A stretch of DNA of 64,000 nucleotides from Chaetoderma sp. LZ-2023a (GCA_034401795.1 CM067367.1:55182384-55246383); one strand, 5' to 3'; positions 31,661-42,659 are shown, counted from the stretch's first letter. Program-made: numbers and translations. The notes: generated from the letters alone by a model not told the origin.

Positions 31661-32599
31661 TTGTTGTGCTGATAAAGATTTCTCTAAAATACAATGTCTT
31701 GCAAGCTGTTGGCACAATGTGATGTACTGGCCTACAAAATTCACTCAGTTTACATCTAGACGTTTTAAATTTATGCTTCAGAAAAGATTGTCAGGGAGAT
31801 AACTGGTGAATATGGACAAATTTTGCTGAAATGCAATTTAACGTTAGTGCATGTTACATGGTATTGACGTACCAAATTTGAAGTGATACCGTGTATGCTG
31901 TATAAAAGTTACCCTCCTGAAATTAACCCTTTCGTGCCTGATTTTTTTCAGGTAACTGTTCCCTCCAGACTGATTTTTTTACATAGTTTGTGAGAAATTG
32001 GGTTTTTTTTTGGTGCCAAATATAGATTTACGTTCATATATAAGCATGTATTATTGTTATATGTCTTATTCTTAACTCTAATTTTGTTGTTTGTACAAAT
32101 TTGCATCATGCCAAGGCCCAAAACAGGTCTCACACAGGCAGATTTTACAAACCCACTAATGGTTCTATGGTGGTAGGCTCTAGATATTCTATTCAGAATT
32201 TTGATTGATCAATTTTTTTGGTTAAAATCTTAGATTTTATGAAACATTACCAGAAAGTGTCAAAACGCTGCTTCCTTAGTTGCTTGACATATTTCGAACA
32301 AATTTGGCTAGAGCGACCCTATCAAGGTAGACTAGAATTTCTATTCAGAATTTTGAGGGCTAATGTGAGATTGCGCGTCTATGCGTGCTAGGTCAGTAGT
32401 CAAAGTAGACCACAGAGAGAAAGAAGACTAATCAAACAATTCCTACACCCAGATACGATATAGGGTAGGAATCAAACTAGCATGGTCGGGCACATTAGCC
32501 CTCAGCATCTTGATTGCTTAGCATAATGAAGATCTACATTCACCTTCCAGGTAAGGTTCACTTAATCTCTCCATTATACTAACCAATCAGTATGCATCG
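31661..32599. other. Gene-free interval, possibly including the Ngaro-like element's 3' end
   Basis: No genes recognised. TTCTATTCAGAATTTTGA occurs twice (about 32187 and 32337). An inverted pair, GAGGGCTAATGTG and CACATTAGCCCTC, at about 32354 and 32489 brackets roughly 120 bp. These could be terminal repeat components of the tyrosine-recombinase retrotransposon that ends nearby, but this is unproven. Confidence 0.4.
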
Positions 32600-32809
32600 G
32601 TCTACTGTGAGACTTCAAAGATGAATTTTTTGATTAGCCTTTAAACACCTTCAATGACAGAACTTCCAAGAAGTCTGCTAATCAAAAAGATACAGCCAAC
32701 ACAGACTTCACACTATCTGTTACTGATAACATATACGAACCTATAAATGAACATATAACTACGCACAACTATACACTATGTACATAAAGAACACTGTTTA
32801 AACAGAGGT

Positions 32810-33835
32810 TCATTTGGAATCCAGCACTAATTGTGCGAAGCAAGGCTTAGCACTAGGAGCAAGAGGTTTTAGGTAAAAGCATCTGAAAGTCTCTTCCTTC
32901 GCCAAACCTGCTGTATCCAAAACCTCTTTAATGTCTGCACCTCTCCTGATAGCTGCAGAAGAGGAGGCAGCCCTACAGCTGTGCGCCTTAAACAAACTAA
33001 TGTCTCTCCCAGCAAGGGACATAACCGATTTCAACCATCGAGAAATCATGTCCCTGGACACTGGAAGATGGGGTTTTATTGAACTTATAAACAATCTGGA
33101 CGACGAATGTATCGATCTAGTTCTATCTAAATACACACTAAGAGTGTTAAATACACATAAATGTTTGTCCGTCGGATAAGCTGGGAACACAAGTCTGTTC
33201 CACATAATCAGACCTAGCCTGTTTAAAGTTCCCTATTAAACGGAACACAAACCTGTCATCTTCTTTATGCATATAATTTAAGTCCAATAAATGAAGAGAT
33301 TGGTACCTTTGAGCTGACACCAGGGCCATCAGCATGGAGAGACTGAGGCTCAAATCATAAAGACACAGAAATTCTACCAGGAGTTGCTTCCTAAAGTGGT
33401 TTAAAACCAGACTCACATCCCACGTGCTGATGTAACGGGGTACAGGCAGTCTCAACTTAAATACACCTGTGACAAAACGATTGACAGGTCATTCTCTCCA
33501 ATACTACTGCCATCATCCAGCAGAAGTATTGCAGACAATGCGTTCCTCGCTGAGCCAATGCCACTGTATCCCACCCCATCATCAAGGAGTTGAAGAAATT
33601 TCAGAACAGAAGCTAGTGATGGCTTAAAAGCCTCACACTCATTCCTATTGCAGAAGACTATCCATTTGCAAATATATGTACAATATTGGGCCTTAGTAGC
33701 GGCTGACCATGAGTTCAGCAGAGTATCCATAACTATATCGGTAATGCCCCTGGCTTTAAGTGCTTCCCAGATAAAAAAACATGCCATCAAATGTAGTTGA
33801 GGGCCTATTGGATGTACTACATCTAGATGGGGCAA
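32810..33835 (-). pseudogene. Tyrosine recombinase of the Ngaro-like element
   Basis: Three frames read in order. First is a core-binding domain (33835-33452: LLNSWSAATKAQYCTYICKW, then SVLKFLQLL). The next segment holds the first catalytic Arg (33455-33147: MALVSAQRYQSLHLL). The last is a C-terminal catalytic part (33205-32810) with KAHSCRAAS, matching H-x-x-R, and FRCFYLKP, containing the nucleophilic Tyr. The catalytic residues appear conserved, but two frameshifts break the gene. Such enzymes integrate circular retrotransposon DNA by site-specific recombination and leave no target duplication. Confidence 0.85.
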
Positions 33836-34651
33836 CGATAAGAGCCTTGGTTTCCAATGCAGAAGTTTTGGCGACTCCTTCAGAAGCCGAACTAGGACCG
33901 GGTACCAGGATTAACGTGTTCAGTTTGGCACCACCATAACTCCTGTCGCCTCGTCTGTCTCCACCTTCTGAAGAACCCTCAAAATCATGCTGAGAGGAGG
34001 GAAATCATAAAACAAATTACCCCAATGAAGAGAAAACACATCCACAGCCATGGCCTCAGGATCAGCGGTCCAGGAGACAAAGGGTTTAATATTATAATTC
34101 AAACGAGAGGCAAAAAGGTCAATGTCACAGGCTCCAAAATGGTGCATGGTGCTATTGAATTCCTGAGGACACAATGACCATTCTATCCTGTCGTTAAAAT
34201 CCTAGATTTTTGATCTGCCTCAACATTCCGAGAGCCAGGCAAGTGAGAAGCGGACAACCACAAATTTCGATCAATACACCATGTCCAAATCAGAATTGAG
34301 ACCTCATGGCAGGCAGGAGATTTAGTACCTCCCATGTGGTTCACATAGGCCACAGACGTAGAGTTCTCAATTCTCACTCGAACATGAACGTTGGTTTCGG
34401 ATACTAAGGATTGCAAGCCGAAAAGAACCGGTTTCAATTCCAAAACGTTAATGTGGCAATTGTTATCTGTCAATGACCATCTGCCACCAGATTTATGACA
34501 GTCCCTCACTGCCCTCCAGCCAGACATTGATGCATCTGTAGACAGGAAGACAGAGGGGAATCATTGGAGGCAGAAGGTAAATTATCTATCCACCACAAGA
34601 TATCAGAGTTGGAATTCTCTGACAAACTCATCCATCCATCATAATCACCCT
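33836..34651 (-). pseudogene. RNase H region of the Ngaro-like element
   Basis: Reading from the insertion point: a GDYDGWMSLSEN segment, a WWIDNLPSAS segment, then after a frameshift the RNase H core with STDASMSGW (Asp), INVLELKPVLFG (Glu), RIENSTSVAYVN (where Asp is usual before Asn, here Glu) and RNVEADQKSR (Asp). It continues as IDLFASRLNY and the WYPVLVRLLKESPKLLHW-type linker leading into the recombinase. An internal stop sits near 34180. Confidence 0.8.
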
Positions 34652-34657
34652 TACAGC
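34652..34657. repeat. Target site duplication, left (TACAGC)
   Basis: TACAGC precedes the first base of LTR-A and recurs at 63209-63214 directly after the last base of LTR-C. Confidence 0.85.
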
Positions 34658-36338
34658 TTTCGTGATAAGCGGGTGGGGGATTGCTCAGTAATGACCTGCT
34701 TGGCTAGGATGGTAGATGGATTGGCTACTCGCTTGACTCAAGATGGTGGATGGATATGCATTTGGGTCGTGATGATACCTTTGGATTGAATAATGAAAGC
34801 AGGAATATATTACTGGAAATTTATTTTAAACATATAGAAGTTGCAATGGCAGAAAGTTAACTTGAATCAAAACAGTGATGCATTTCTGAGAATGTCATCC
34901 GGTTTTGTTCGAGCTAACTGACCACCGCTTCCATTTCAAAATCTCATTTTCATTGGCTAATGCATTCATGATCAAGTCCAGCACTGATTTCAAAATTGGT
35001 TTTGATTGGATAGCCTTTCCATACTCTCTAAACAGTTAATTTTGGTAATATCTCTACATTTTCATGTTTTGACAGGTAAGTAAGTCATTATGTTGGCAAA
35101 CTGTGATGTCTGCGATTTAGGTTTGTTTGAAAGAGGTGTTAAACTCACCCATATGGCAAGCTGATTATGCCCAGACCAATAGCTGACACTAAACAATAGT
35201 AGGCATTAATTGCTACTAATGCAAGAGCTCCAGCTATGGTTCTGACATCTGACACTTGTCCTCCTATATGATTTTGAAGGCTTTATTATTGAGCTGTAAT
35301 TAACTAGAGCTGCCTATTTTGAAAATGTTTATTCTGAGGGCCATTGTTGTGGATGACAAATTACCAGCACCTTAAACATTGAGTTCTTGTAATTTCTATA
35401 TTTAATTTCATAGCTATTTCTTTGGACATTCAGGACTAAGTGGTTCATTTATAGAAACTCCACATAATGTCAACAAAGACCTGTCAGGACTTATTCCTAC
35501 TAAAATTTCATTCCTTCATGCATTCCTTCCTTCATTCAATAATTCATTCATTCATTCGTTCCTTCATTTGTCCATTATTTATTTATTCATTCACTCCCAT
35601 TATTTATTTATTTATTTATTTATTTTAACCAAACATCCTTAAATTTCATTAATACAGAGAAATAAAATAAAATCAGCAGCTTACATCATATACAAAATAT
35701 TTCATGAGGCATGGGTATACAACAAAATTACTTCATGTATCAAATTGCTGCATAAGGTACATTATATATATTTACAATTAACATATCTCAAAATAACACA
35801 TAAAATGGCTGGCAGGTATCTATGTCAAGAGCTACTTATTTCTATAGCTTTGAGCTATTACAATGGATATCATTAGTGAACCGTTTCTATACTTAATCCT
35901 TTATGACACTTCTTATAACAATCTGCCTAGAATTTTGAATCAATTTTCGTGAAAGATAAACAGTAAATGCTTTCATTCAAACTGCCCAAAATAACATGCA
36001 TGACTGGAGGTGATTTCTTTACATAGTGTTTTTGTACAAAAGGTTCAATAATCAGAGGGTTAAGAAAATACATTAAAATTTACAAAATATTTCCTATTAA
36101 AATTAAATGGCTATATGTACATGACAAGAATTACCCGAGGACTGTTTTGAAGCCAGCTTTGTTGTTGTTTATTGCAGCAAGAACTTTTAATGTTTGAGGT
36201 AGAACCAGTAGGTGTCACCACAAAACTTTAATAATTTATTTTTGGAGTGTTGTTGAAACCATTTGGAGAAATTTGTTGCTGTCTAAAACAGCAACAAATT
36301 GCAAGCAAATTGTTTCTCCAAGCCAACCTACCCCACCA
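34658..36338 (-). repeat. LTR-A (3' LTR of copy 1)
   Basis: 1,681 bp. On the - strand it starts TGGTGGGGTAGG and ends TTATCACGAAA. It lacks a 29-bp block near 35358 that LTR-B and LTR-C have. It carries clustered AATAAA on the - strand from an ATTT-rich tract near 35600, and a 13-bp-stem hairpin at 36270-36300. Confidence 0.9.
36270..36300. repeat. Conserved hairpin in the LTR
   Basis: AATTTGTTGCTGT and ACAGCAACAAATT form a perfect 13-bp stem with the loop CTAAA. The hairpin recurs in LTR-B and LTR-C with one or two changed bases, about 40 bp inside the LTR start. Confidence 0.75.
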
Positions 36339-36356
36339 TAATTCCTTCCTGTCCAC
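36339..36356 (-). promoter_or_regulatory. Polypurine tract, copy 1
   Basis: On the - strand GGTGGACAGGAAGGAATTA immediately precedes the TGG start of LTR-A. A purine-rich stretch here is the expected primer site for plus-strand DNA synthesis. The same sequence precedes LTR-B at 49822-49839. Confidence 0.65.
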
Positions 36357-36682
36357 CTATGTTTGGTCCCCAAACATCAGTACCATCAAATAAAACATTA
36401 CTAGTTGACATATATACATATACACATGTTGTGTTGATTAAGGGATGAACAGTAATCATATATTATCATTTACAAATTACACCCGTAATCCGTTGATGAT
36501 ATAGAATGTTGAAAACAGATATCAATTATATACTATCACTTATTAGAGTACTTATAATAAGCAAATGTTGATTAAGAAATACCAATCTATATACAACTAT
36601 GTACTACAATTGCCACGTTGAGTAAGGCAGTTATTTTTAGTATGAAGTATTTATCTAACGTTAAGGTAGTAGATATTGTTGT

Positions 36683-37140
36683 TCAACTGATACATCTGTA
36701 TATAACCGACATCTTTTGAGAAGCTGAGATTTCAGTTGGTTCATTTTCCTCTGTTGATGTGATAGAACTCTGAGGTTTAATTACTTGGAGGTACTGAGTA
36801 TTGTTACCATGGGTCATAAATAAACTAGAGTAGTGACTTTGTTTTAGAAGTGATTTGAGCTTCCAGGCTGTCCATGGATTAATTTTAACTATCTTAGGCA
36901 AAGTCAGTTCTTGTGCAAATAGGTTACTACCAGTAGTCAAACTTGAAAAATCTAAGACAAGCTTGGGAGAAAATAATCCAGAAATACATATTCTGGGTGT
37001 TTAGTTGTAATTGGAGATGCGTAGCATGTTTAAGCAAAAGCGAAATCTTACAAGGTTAATTTGAACACATGAAAAGCCATTTCTGATTTCTAAATACAAG
37101 CATGTGAAGTGACGATTTCTAATAAGCTTCAGGACAATGA
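36683..37140 (-). pseudogene. Envelope-like gene C-terminal segment, copy 1
   Basis: Frames from about 37140 to 36683 lie between the DNA transposon and LTR-A. They contain RNRHFTCLYLEIRNGF, VRFRFC, and a Ser/Glu-rich end. In copy 2 the same region is one open frame (see 50148-50632). It probably encoded the cytoplasmic tail of the envelope-like protein or a small extra protein. Copy 1 has a stop after ISNYN near 37001. Confidence 0.5.
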
Positions 37141-37142
37141 TA

Positions 37143-37174
37143 ATTGGGTCATTCCGCAGTAAATAGGACAATTT
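37143..37174. repeat. TA-transposon left terminal inverted repeat, copy 1
   Basis: Begins ATTGGGTCATTCCGCAGTAA and ends GGACAATTT. It pairs with 40602-40633, with one A/G difference. Confidence 0.85.
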
Positions 37175-38134
37175 GCTCTCTAGAAATGGTAAAAACAAAA
37201 TGTCCAATTGACATAATTTTATTTCATAAAATAAGAAAACCTGTTAACTTTTAATGTGTATAATCAGCTTAGCTTAATAAGCATGTGTTTTTTTGGGGAA
37301 AGAAATTTTCTGTGACTACTATACATTTTTCGTCAACTCCGTCACGCTGACATAACTATTTTATAACATTTCTTCATATATAAATTATCAAGAATATCAT
37401 ATACCACTGCATTTACACTACTCATCAGTACAGGTAAACCATAGAATTTAGTTTAGCTCTGACACAAATTACAATATACAGACTAATCTATGTATGTATA
37501 TTCCACAGATTTAGATTTTTTAAACAATAGTATGCACAGTTTCTAATCTGGTAACCAATTTATTGTAGTCTCTTATGAAACTTCTGTTTTATGACCTTCA
37601 TTGTGTGCATAATTTATTCTGATATTGTTTTAGCATGCACCGTGCAAATATATTAAAAATTCAGTGTGACTATAATCCTAGGCCAATCGTGACGGAGTTG
37701 ACAAAAACCTAACCATTTTAAATCAGGCCTATGATATCACATAAATTTGTAAATATCCTTTATTTATTTATTTCTCTAGTTGATCTTGACTACTACTATT
37801 AAAATAATACAAAAATAACCTGTCTATATTCTGCATTTTAATTGTATTAATTAATTGTCAGATAATCACAGGCAATAACCAAGTTCTCGACAATGTTTTT
37901 TCTGTACAGTCACAGAAGACGCACTCCTTGTCAAAAAAGTCTGCTAAACGCACAGATCAACAATGTTTCAAGCTATCTCCAAGAATATGAATACGAGTTC
38001 AGAGCCGTATATGACATGTACATGTAGGATATAGTCTCAGATTCGTGATGGAGGTGACAGCCTTTAAGTCAAAGTTTGAAAAACTGACACTGTTTTGAAA
38101 AAGGCTGACTTTGTTATGGAAGATTGATGTTTTT

Positions 38135-39754
38135 TTAATTATTTTGAAGCCACTTCTTGTATAATCCTTTAGCCCTTTGAATATCGTCTTTCTTAAGACT
38201 GAACGATCTTCCTGTTGTTCCTGGGCAAGGGCTGGAGGTCATACACAATATATTTGAAAATGGAACTAGGCATAGATCTTCACGACTGGGCCATGTAACC
38301 GAACTTGATGGGACTGCTGGGTGTATAAAAGCAACCAATGCTTCCTTTGTTGGAAGATCAATCTCCTTGATTTGTCCAATATACCATTGTCTATCATCAA
38401 TGTACACCACTGCAACATAATCATTAGTTCTCAATTCACTGTCAGTAGTGATCAGCAATTTCATCATCGTCAACAAAAAATACAGAAATCCCAGAATTTT
38501 CCTGAACCCATTCAAAGACGCATCTGGCATTGGGTATATCAGTCCCATGAAGACAAGCAGTATCTGCACATCTTTTCAAAGCAGCTCCAATGCCATCTTG
38601 GGGTCCCTTGCCATGACCTGACTCAGAAATTCCAAACACCTTCAAATCCTATGGTGGGAAGCAGGCTAAAAAGATAGAAATTAGTTCTGTTCTTGTATTG
38701 TGTTGTCGGCCCATCACTAAGTACATGGATTCGGGTTATATCAGGATTGGTGCTTTTAATCCAGTTAAAGATCAGGCAAAGATATGACCATATTGCAGGT
38801 GCATCGTGTCTCATTGAATTGGAGATAGTACAAAAGCCTTGTGATGCATTCGATGTGGTCAGGACTCCAGTGTGTAGAGTAACCTGGATATGGGAAGCCC
38901 CAAAATGAGCAGATTGAATTTCCTTCCCCCATTTGCAATAATGGTATCATTCATCTGCAAGTTGTGCTTTACCTGTTGGACAGCATGAAACTGATTTCTT
39001 ATCCTAAAGATATGCCCACAGTGAGACCAGACTGATGTGATAAATGCCTTGTACAATGCCTCTGTTGAGCCGTCTTTGCGTACCTTTGATGTTACCTTAT
39101 ACCCGGTGTCATTCTGGATGGTTTCCCGCTGAAACCACCATGCATTACTAGTACTACTTTCTCCTGACTCATTAGTAGGAACAGTCTTAGTTGAGCATTC
39201 TTCACACTGCTGATACATGCAGCTTTCTGACTTGGTGTTGCAGACAAGTTCCTCAATCAAGACATCAAGGTTGTTTGTGGTCAAGAGTTTCATAATATGC
39301 AACCGATCAGCAAGCAGCTGAGAGTTTTCACATCTTTTACATAGGCATGTGTCACGCTCCTTCTCAGTTGGATGTAACACCCATTTATTTGTGTATCCAA
39401 CAAATAACTTCGCTGCTGTTTCTCCTTCTTGAGTGTAATAACTTCCTTCTTCCCCGTTGTTATTCTAGATATATCATCTCTTTCATAAAATTCTTCTACC
39501 TGTCCTTTAATTTCATCAGACACTGCATCACTACGTTTTTTTCTGTATAAATCCAAATCTTTAGCTACTGTCTCATAATTCTTGCAATTGGTTGTTCTTT
39601 TTACTGTGAGATTTTGTGCTAGTTTTGAAGCTAGTCGATACTTCTTTATGATCTTGCCTGATGCTAAAGCAGAATATTTCTCTACATGATTAATGGTAAT
39701 GCCAAAGTACCTCAAATGTCTATTAAAGTGACAGGAAAATAGTTTATCACTCAA
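38135..39754 (-). pseudogene. Transposase-like gene, copy 1
   Basis: The pieces follow the same order as copy 2: an N-terminal coiled stretch, EEFYERDDISRITTGKK, a Cys-rich module (CLCKRCEN, then CMYQQCEECSTK), IRIHVLSDGPTTQYKN-type strand-Asp motif, ESGHGKGPQDGIGAALKR, and a C-terminal SH3/Tudor-like YIDDRQWYIGQIKEID. It lacks about 75 bp present in copy 2 at about 53176-53248, and 344 bp present in copy 2 at 51946-52289. Frame changes occur near 39340 and 38640. The Asp in SDG and the acidic residues near GHGKG suggest an RNase H-fold (DDE/D) nuclease, but this is inference. Confidence 0.6.
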
Positions 39755-39855
39755 ACAGTACTGAAAGCAATTTTAGTCTGTCACATAACATATAAAACAC
39801 AATGAGATAATAAACACATACTGATATATGACATAATTGATGACTATGTGATTTG

Positions 39856-39903
39856 GTCAACTCCGTCACGTGACGGAGTTGACTGTGACGGAGTTGACAA
39901 ACT
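39856..39903. promoter_or_regulatory. 14-bp motif cluster with perfect 28-bp palindrome
   Basis: GTCAACTCCGTCAC is followed without spacer by its exact reverse complement GTGACGGAGTTGAC, giving a 28-bp palindrome centred on CACGTG. A third direct copy follows 2 bp later. The cluster lies about 100 bp upstream of the transposase-like ORF start (- strand), so it may be both a promoter element and a transposase-binding site. Confidence 0.6.
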
Positions 39904-40528
39904 TCTTTATTTGTAAAATTTTTGCAAAATAGAATCACATGTGTCGTTTGTTACATGATATTTTGAACAACATATTTGTAATCTTTTGTGATACGCTTGG
40001 TTTGTGAGGATATCTTCCATTTTCTTTTAGAAATCGCCGTGACGGAGTTGACAGGTAGAATTGCTACTCACAGAATCTACTTCTTGATGATCCATTTACC
40101 GCATTATTAGTTTAGCAACTGAAATATTTTGCTATATTTCCTGGACTAAACCTCTCAAGTAATCAATTAATTTAATAAATTAATCTGTAATACATAAAAT
40201 TCACACTCACTGGGCAGTGCTTCATTTGTGTGACGGAGTTGACAAGAACGCGCGAGACACAGCAACAAAATCTAATTATTAAGTCTTAGAAAGTACAAAA
40301 GACATGGTCTGCTGTGAAAATACAAGCCCTGACATGTCCTCTTATGTGTACTGAGTCTGTATAGCAGATACTAGGCACATATTTTGCAACCTGGCATCTG
40401 AAACATGATAGTATAGCTCAAGAGACACACAAATTATGGTATTTGGGGCTGATATGGACTTGGCTCCAAAATTTATTGCTGAGATGTTGATCATAAAAAC
40501 TACATTCATTAATCAGATATATAGCGGA

Positions 40529-41821
40529 CTACAAAATGGTGTTTACATTAAGGAAAATGAGCACATGATAAATGTAAGCTACAAAAGACAAGCCAATTAT
40601 GAAATTGTCCCATTTACTGCGGAATGACCCAATTACCAGTAATATAATAAGTAATCCAGGTATGATATATGAAAAATTAAATGTGGGCTTGTAAGATTCT
40701 GGGATTGTTGTAGATGGCAGTGTAGTTTTATAGACAAAGGATGGTACAGTTGATTCTGCCTTAATTGACTGAATTCTTTGCGGCACAATCAAAGCAGAAG
40801 TAACTGTCCTCAGCTTCCGAAACATCCAAATACACGCGAGTGAAGCCATACCTGCTAAACATAGTGAAGCCAGAGCAATATAAGAATTGAAATTTGGCCA
40901 TTGTGTTTGTATATCTAATTTTCCATCCAGTAATGGTTCGGCTAGAGACTGAAAAACAATGCCATAATTTTTAACTGCTTTGGCTAATTTTCTTAAACTT
41001 AAGTGTGATTTCTTATCTGCAGCTAAAAGATTAGAAAATTTATGATTAAAAATGGCAATGTCTGGGATAGAAATCTCTAATGGTTTTTGAAAAATAGAGC
41101 TACCAGATATGTCTGCATAAGAATTATCATCAAAGAATTCCTGTATTAAAGCTAAATTAGTTGGATGAAGAACAGCGATTTCACTATCTTTTGAACAGTG
41201 CATAATACGGGCATGATAATAGAGTGAAGTTGTCATAACTGAGCATAGACATGGAAGAGTTATCAAACAGAAAGCGCAGCCAGTGATCATCTTTTGCTTG
41301 CCATTGCAATCTAAATTAAGTATATCATTTTTGTAGACTAAAACAGTTGATGGTTCAATCTCTATGATTGTTGGTTGAACATGATTTTGTAGGAAACGGA
41401 AATCGCATAGCTTATTTATAACAGATTTATCATCATGAAATAAGGCAGTTACACATGATGTGTGTGTAATTGGTGTCATTGCTATGTTAACAGAACATTG
41501 CTTATGATGAGTACCTGTGCATTGAGATAAACCTGTTTCAGATAGGGTAAAGTAATACTGATTGTCTGTGGTGATTGCAAAATAATCGGGTAAGTCCAAT
41601 AATTGAGTTGCATGAAAGGATGTTCTGTTAATTGGTACTGGTAATGAAATGATTTTGAATAATTTTAATGGCGCTTCTTGAGTTGTCAATGGAAATTTAA
41701 GAGTTATATACAAATTTGATCCGTTTCTTGCGAGCAAAAAGTGAGCTCTCGTAGTAAAATGATGTGTCTGTTTGAGCAATATAAAAACCTCTGAATTTAG
41801 TTTCAAGCAGATGACGCCCAT
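40529..41821 (-). pseudogene. Envelope-like gene, C-terminal frame, copy 1
   Basis: A 430-residue frame continuing the envelope-like protein in a different frame from its N-terminal part; the two overlap by 125 bp. It contains several N-glycosylation-like sites and Cys pairs, then a likely transmembrane helix (YIALASLCLAGMASLACIWM) followed by a basic turn, and a second hydrophobic segment (IIPGLLIILLV) cut by the transposon. Its last about 35 codons are transposon sequence. The frame break relates to a T5 run and is shared with copy 2. Confidence 0.7.
40602..40633. repeat. TA-transposon right terminal inverted repeat, copy 1
   Basis: Reverse complement of the left repeat. Read on the - strand it forms the in-frame end of the upstream envelope-like frame, replacing its natural continuation. 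Confidence 0.85.
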
Positions 41822-42659
41822 AACGCATGGCTTCCCAAAGTTTCATTCGTGACAGAATTAGAGGAGAGAGGTTTCCTTTTACCAAATCAGTGACACCTAG
41901 TTTCAGCTCTTCTAGTTTATTTTCCACCCAAGAAGCTTGTGAAATTTGATCGATGAGAAATTCATTAGCCATAGAATATTCTTCTCTAACTCTAGTTAAT
42001 GACTTTTGTACATAATTATTTAATTTTCCTATTCGATGATGATTACTTGCAATACCAGAGACAAGGTTATCCATTCTGTCATTCACTTTAGCCATATATG
42101 AAGACAAATGATCATTATGTTGTTTTACGGTAGTGGCTAAACGTGAATGCCTTTTTGACAGAGCTTGAATATGTTGAGCAAGAATATTAACATCTCTTTC
42201 GGTTGCTAAGCCAAAAATCGATTTGGCTAAGTGACCAAAGAAGGGCAATAGAGATCGTTTATGCATCTGTGTTGATATAATCTTAACTTCCGGGACAAAT
42301 TGTTCAATATAGTCTAACGTTTTTCGTAGTCTATTCATAGTTTTAACCTTAATCAAATTCGTTTGATGAATAATATTTTGCATTGTTGTACATGAGGTAT
42401 TTGCAGTATAACAGCTAGGAATATTTTCAATTGCCATGAAAACAGGAAGTTTAACCTGGAAAGTGTGCAACCAATACTGAGATGAAGCTAGAATTGTACC
42501 TTGTCTTGAGAAAACTACACCATAGTTTATTCGTTGGATACTTGGACTGGCGGAAATGATGCGTGGAAGAAGTAAAGCAAGTAGTAATATGTGAAATGTG
42601 TTGAGTGTGAAGCTTGATTGGGATCCCGTTTTGCCAGTGCCTAAGATAGAAAGGAACAA
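41697..42659 (-). pseudogene. Envelope-like gene, N-terminal frame (F-type fusion glycoprotein), copy 1
   Basis: A 320-residue frame beginning near a signal peptide (HILLLALLLP). At about residue 133 a basic furin-like site (HKRS) is followed by a hydrophobic fusion-peptide-like LLPFFGHLAKSIFG and a long heptad-rich coiled coil. This layout matches the F-type envelope proteins of errantivirus-like gypsy elements and baculovirus F proteins. The frame ends after KFVYNS, where a shared frameshift separates it from the membrane anchor. A strong 3' splice site (polypyrimidine plus TATCTTAG) near 42640 suggests expression from a spliced mRNA. Confidence 0.75.

Larger units (their letters stand above)
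32600..34657 (-). mobile_element. Ngaro/DIRS-type retrotransposon, 3' half
   Basis: - strand remnant carrying RNase H (34640-33850) and tyrosine recombinase (33835-32810). Its 5' half (RT) lies at 63840-63209. The two are separated by a 28.55 kb gypsy array with a 6-bp target duplication, and the RT-RNase H codon frame is continuous across the insertion point. The non-coding end before 32600 was not delimited. Confidence 0.85.
37143..40633 (-). mobile_element. TA-flanked DNA transposon inside env, copy 1
   Basis: 3,491 bp bounded by TA (37141-37142 and 40634-40635) and 32-bp terminal inverted repeats (37143-37174 and 40602-40633) starting ATTGGGTCATTCCGCAGTAA, with one mismatch. It carries a transposase-like gene (39754-38135) and subterminal GTGACGGAGTTGAC motifs at about 37333, 37686, 39857-39903 (three), 40038 and 40231, plus a mutated one near 38047. 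The equivalent copy 2 element occupies the same site, so insertion came before the tandem duplication. It does not match Tc1/mariner in its protein, despite the TA duplication. Confidence 0.8.

Noticed and set aside
38135-39754. Transposase-like gene considered as an accessory gene of the gypsy element
   Set aside because: It is bracketed by 32-bp inverted repeats and TA duplications, and it interrupts the envelope frame, so it belongs to an inserted DNA transposon.
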